NCBI GenBank assembly: GCA_013330015.1 | Contig: DUJC01000100.1 | Span: 1-7,214 of the forward strand | Length of the DNA stretch: 7,214 nucleotides | Source of the DNA: Candidatus Poseidoniaceae archaeon | GTDB lineage: Archaea > Thermoplasmatota > Poseidoniia > Poseidoniales > Poseidoniaceae | Direction: 5' to 3' | Shown: positions 6,312 through 7,214 of the stretch, piece by piece | Layout: each line of letters starts with the position of its first letter | Numbering within the stretch: the stretch's first letter is position 1 | Program-made: the position numbers and the translations under genes | The notes under the pieces: model-generated | The model's database searches: none | What the model was told of the DNA's origin: nothing | Seen by the model: only the letters and a program-made list of their open reading frames with translations

Positions 6312-6896
6312 TCATCCACGCCTTGCGTTTTTTGGACGGAAAGCGTTGCATACTTCATCGTTGCAATCGATGTAGGGCCCTCCAATCAAATCCACACAAT
6401 ACGGAACGGCTTTCCAAATTTCATCAATGGTCTCTCGAATCGATTTTGGTCGTCCTGGAAGATTGAAAATAAGACATGAACCCCGAATACCTGCGGTTTG
6501 CCGAGACAAGATGGCAGTAGGCGTGTACTGCAACGATATGGCTCGCATCTGTTCTCCAAATCCGGGCATGATTCGCTCAACAACACGCTCCGTCGCTTCA
6601 GGTGTCACATCGCGCTCTGCAGGCCCTGTACCTCCCGTTGTAACGATGACATGACAGCCAACATCATCAGCGAGTTCGATCATGGTGGATTCAATACGTT
6701 CCTGTGCATCAGGAATGCATCGATAATGAACGTCCAATGGTGATTGAATCGCCTCGTTCAGGAATTGGAGGATAGCCGGGCCGCCTTCATCTTGGTATTC
6801 ATTGGAAGATGCTCGGTCCGAGGCGACGAGAATACCGATAACCGCTCTCTCTCCTACTGAATCCGAATGACCATCAATGGAGGTAAATGCGTCCAT
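6312..6896 (-). CDS. mogA: Molybdopterin adenylyltransferase, MogA type
   Basis: MogA activates molybdopterin by adenylation before metal insertion during molybdenum (or tungsten) cofactor synthesis in the cytoplasm. The 194-residue product matches E. coli MogA, as recalled, along nearly its whole length: ILVASDRAS at 22-30, IPDAQ with Asp63, TTGGTG at 86-91, RDVTPEAT with Asp96, PGFGEQMR at 111-118, TAILSRQ at 127-133, LPGRPKSIRE at 146-155, and the C-terminal FRPKNARR at 186-193. Asp63 and Asp96 correspond to E. coli Asp49 and Asp82, residues implicated in catalysis. Differences are a 14-residue N-terminal extension and about 12 residues missing between KSIRE and VPYC. The likeness to the bacterial MogA type, not the shorter archaeal MoaB type, hints at bacterial ancestry. 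ATG 6896 follows the upstream stop by nine bases with a well-placed GAGG. No other cofactor gene is in view. Confidence 0.9.
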   Translation of the reverse strand: MDAFTSIDGHSDSVGERAVIGILVASDRASSNEYQDEGGPAILQFLNEAIQSPLDVHYRCIPDAQERIESTMIELADDVGCHVIVTTGGTGPAERDVTPEATERVVERIMPGFGEQMRAISLQYTPTAILSRQTAGIRGSCLIFNLPGRPKSIRETIDEIWKAVPYCVDLIGGPYIDCNDEVCNAFRPKNARRG

Positions 6897-6903
6897 AGAA
6901 AGG

Positions 6904-6907
6904 CCTC
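6904..6907 (-). promoter_or_regulatory. Ribosome binding site overlapping the upstream stop codon
   Basis: The - strand reads TGAGG, in which TGA (6908-6906) ends the membrane-protein gene and GAGG forms a Shine-Dalgarno seven bases before the mogA ATG. This arrangement suggests the two genes share a transcript and are translationally coupled. Confidence 0.6.
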
Positions 6908-7214
6908 AAGAACCGTACTTTTCTTTGATATCGTTGTGGAAGTTGTCCAAGAGCGTGTCTTCAAACAACTCCGTCTGTCGACGAATTTTGGTCGAACGAA
7001 TGTGAAGAATTGCTCCGAAGACGAAGACGATAATCATGATTGGAATGACCGCTTCGAGTTTGTATTTGTGCATGATTTTGATGATACCTTCTGCAGTGTA
7101 GGCCCATGTGATCGATGCGATGAATCCACCGATCATCGTTGCAATCAACACACGCATGAACTTCATACGCGACAGAAGACCAAGCATAGCTCCGACCAAT
7201 ACACCAGAAGCCAT
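6906..7214 (-). CDS. Three-helix membrane protein, possibly 5'-truncated by the window edge
   Basis: The frame gives 102 residues starting with an ATG that occupies the last three bases of the window (7212-7214), so this may be the true start or an internal Met of a longer protein. Three hydrophobic segments are visible: about 3-15 (SGVLVGAMLGLLS), about 21-40 (RVLIATMIGGFIASITWAYT) and about 54-71 (EAVIPIMIIVFVFGAILH). Small residues such as Gly and Ala line the first two, as in tightly packed helix pairs. A charged cytoplasmic-looking tail (RSTKIRRQTELFEDTLLDNFHNDIKEKYGS) follows. I do not recognise a family. It lies nine bases upstream of mogA on the same strand, with overlapping stop and ribosome site. 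There is no sign that it is a molybdate transporter component; it is too short and lacks permease motifs. Confidence 0.72.
   Translation of the reverse strand: MASGVLVGAMLGLLSRMKFMRVLIATMIGGFIASITWAYTAEGIIKIMHKYKLEAVIPIMIIVFVFGAILHIRSTKIRRQTELFEDTLLDNFHNDIKEKYGS

Noticed and set aside
1..7214. CRISPR array, tRNA, insertion sequence, defence or toxin-antitoxin module
   Set aside because: No direct-repeat/spacer pattern, cloverleaf, terminal inverted repeats, transposase or defence-protein motif was seen on either strand.

Overview
The window looks like a compact archaeal chromosome segment. My best guess is a marine planktonic euryarchaeon of the Marine Group II (Candidatus Poseidoniales) type. 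That rests on tight gene packing with convergent genes overlapping at their ends, base composition a little under 50% G+C by eye, an archaeal-type TATA element with a short or absent leader (4836-4844), two intracellular-type metallopeptidase genes side by side, and acidic proteins mixing EF-hands with a zinc ribbon. No rRNA or marker gene is present, so the taxonomic call is inference.

Left part (1-1785, + strand): the C-terminal 74 codons of an unrecognised gene, then a 500-residue protein of unusual make-up. It has an unrecognised helical N-terminal region, a long Pro/Glu/Val-rich linker with three SVPLP repeats, two canonical EF-hand calcium loops, a Gln/Pro/Met-rich linker and a C-terminal four-cysteine zinc ribbon.

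Middle (1782-4505): two divergently transcribed peptidase-family genes separated by 96 bases. On the - strand is a 376-residue relative of M29 aminopeptidases (AmpS/aminopeptidase T, COG2309) in which two expected metal-binding positions appear substituted. On the + strand is a complete 498-residue M32 metallocarboxypeptidase with every family motif intact. Together they suggest peptide turnover, as expected of a heterotroph, although the M29-like protein may no longer be a classical aminopeptidase.

Right part (4497-7214, all - strand, read right to left): a three-helix membrane protein touching the window edge, a MogA-type molybdopterin adenylyltransferase that closely resembles the bacterial enzyme, a dihydroorotase of pyrimidine synthesis carrying Gln in place of the first His of the HxH metal motif, and a small two-helix membrane protein with its own TATA-like promoter. 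The first three are closely spaced and probably co-transcribed.

Every base belongs to a gene or a short spacer; no gap exceeds 100 bases. I found no tRNA, rRNA, CRISPR array, insertion sequence, attachment site or origin. I also found no convincing new multi-gene system. The points most worth checking are the altered metal sites in the M29-like protein and the dihydroorotase, and the EF-hand/zinc-ribbon protein.
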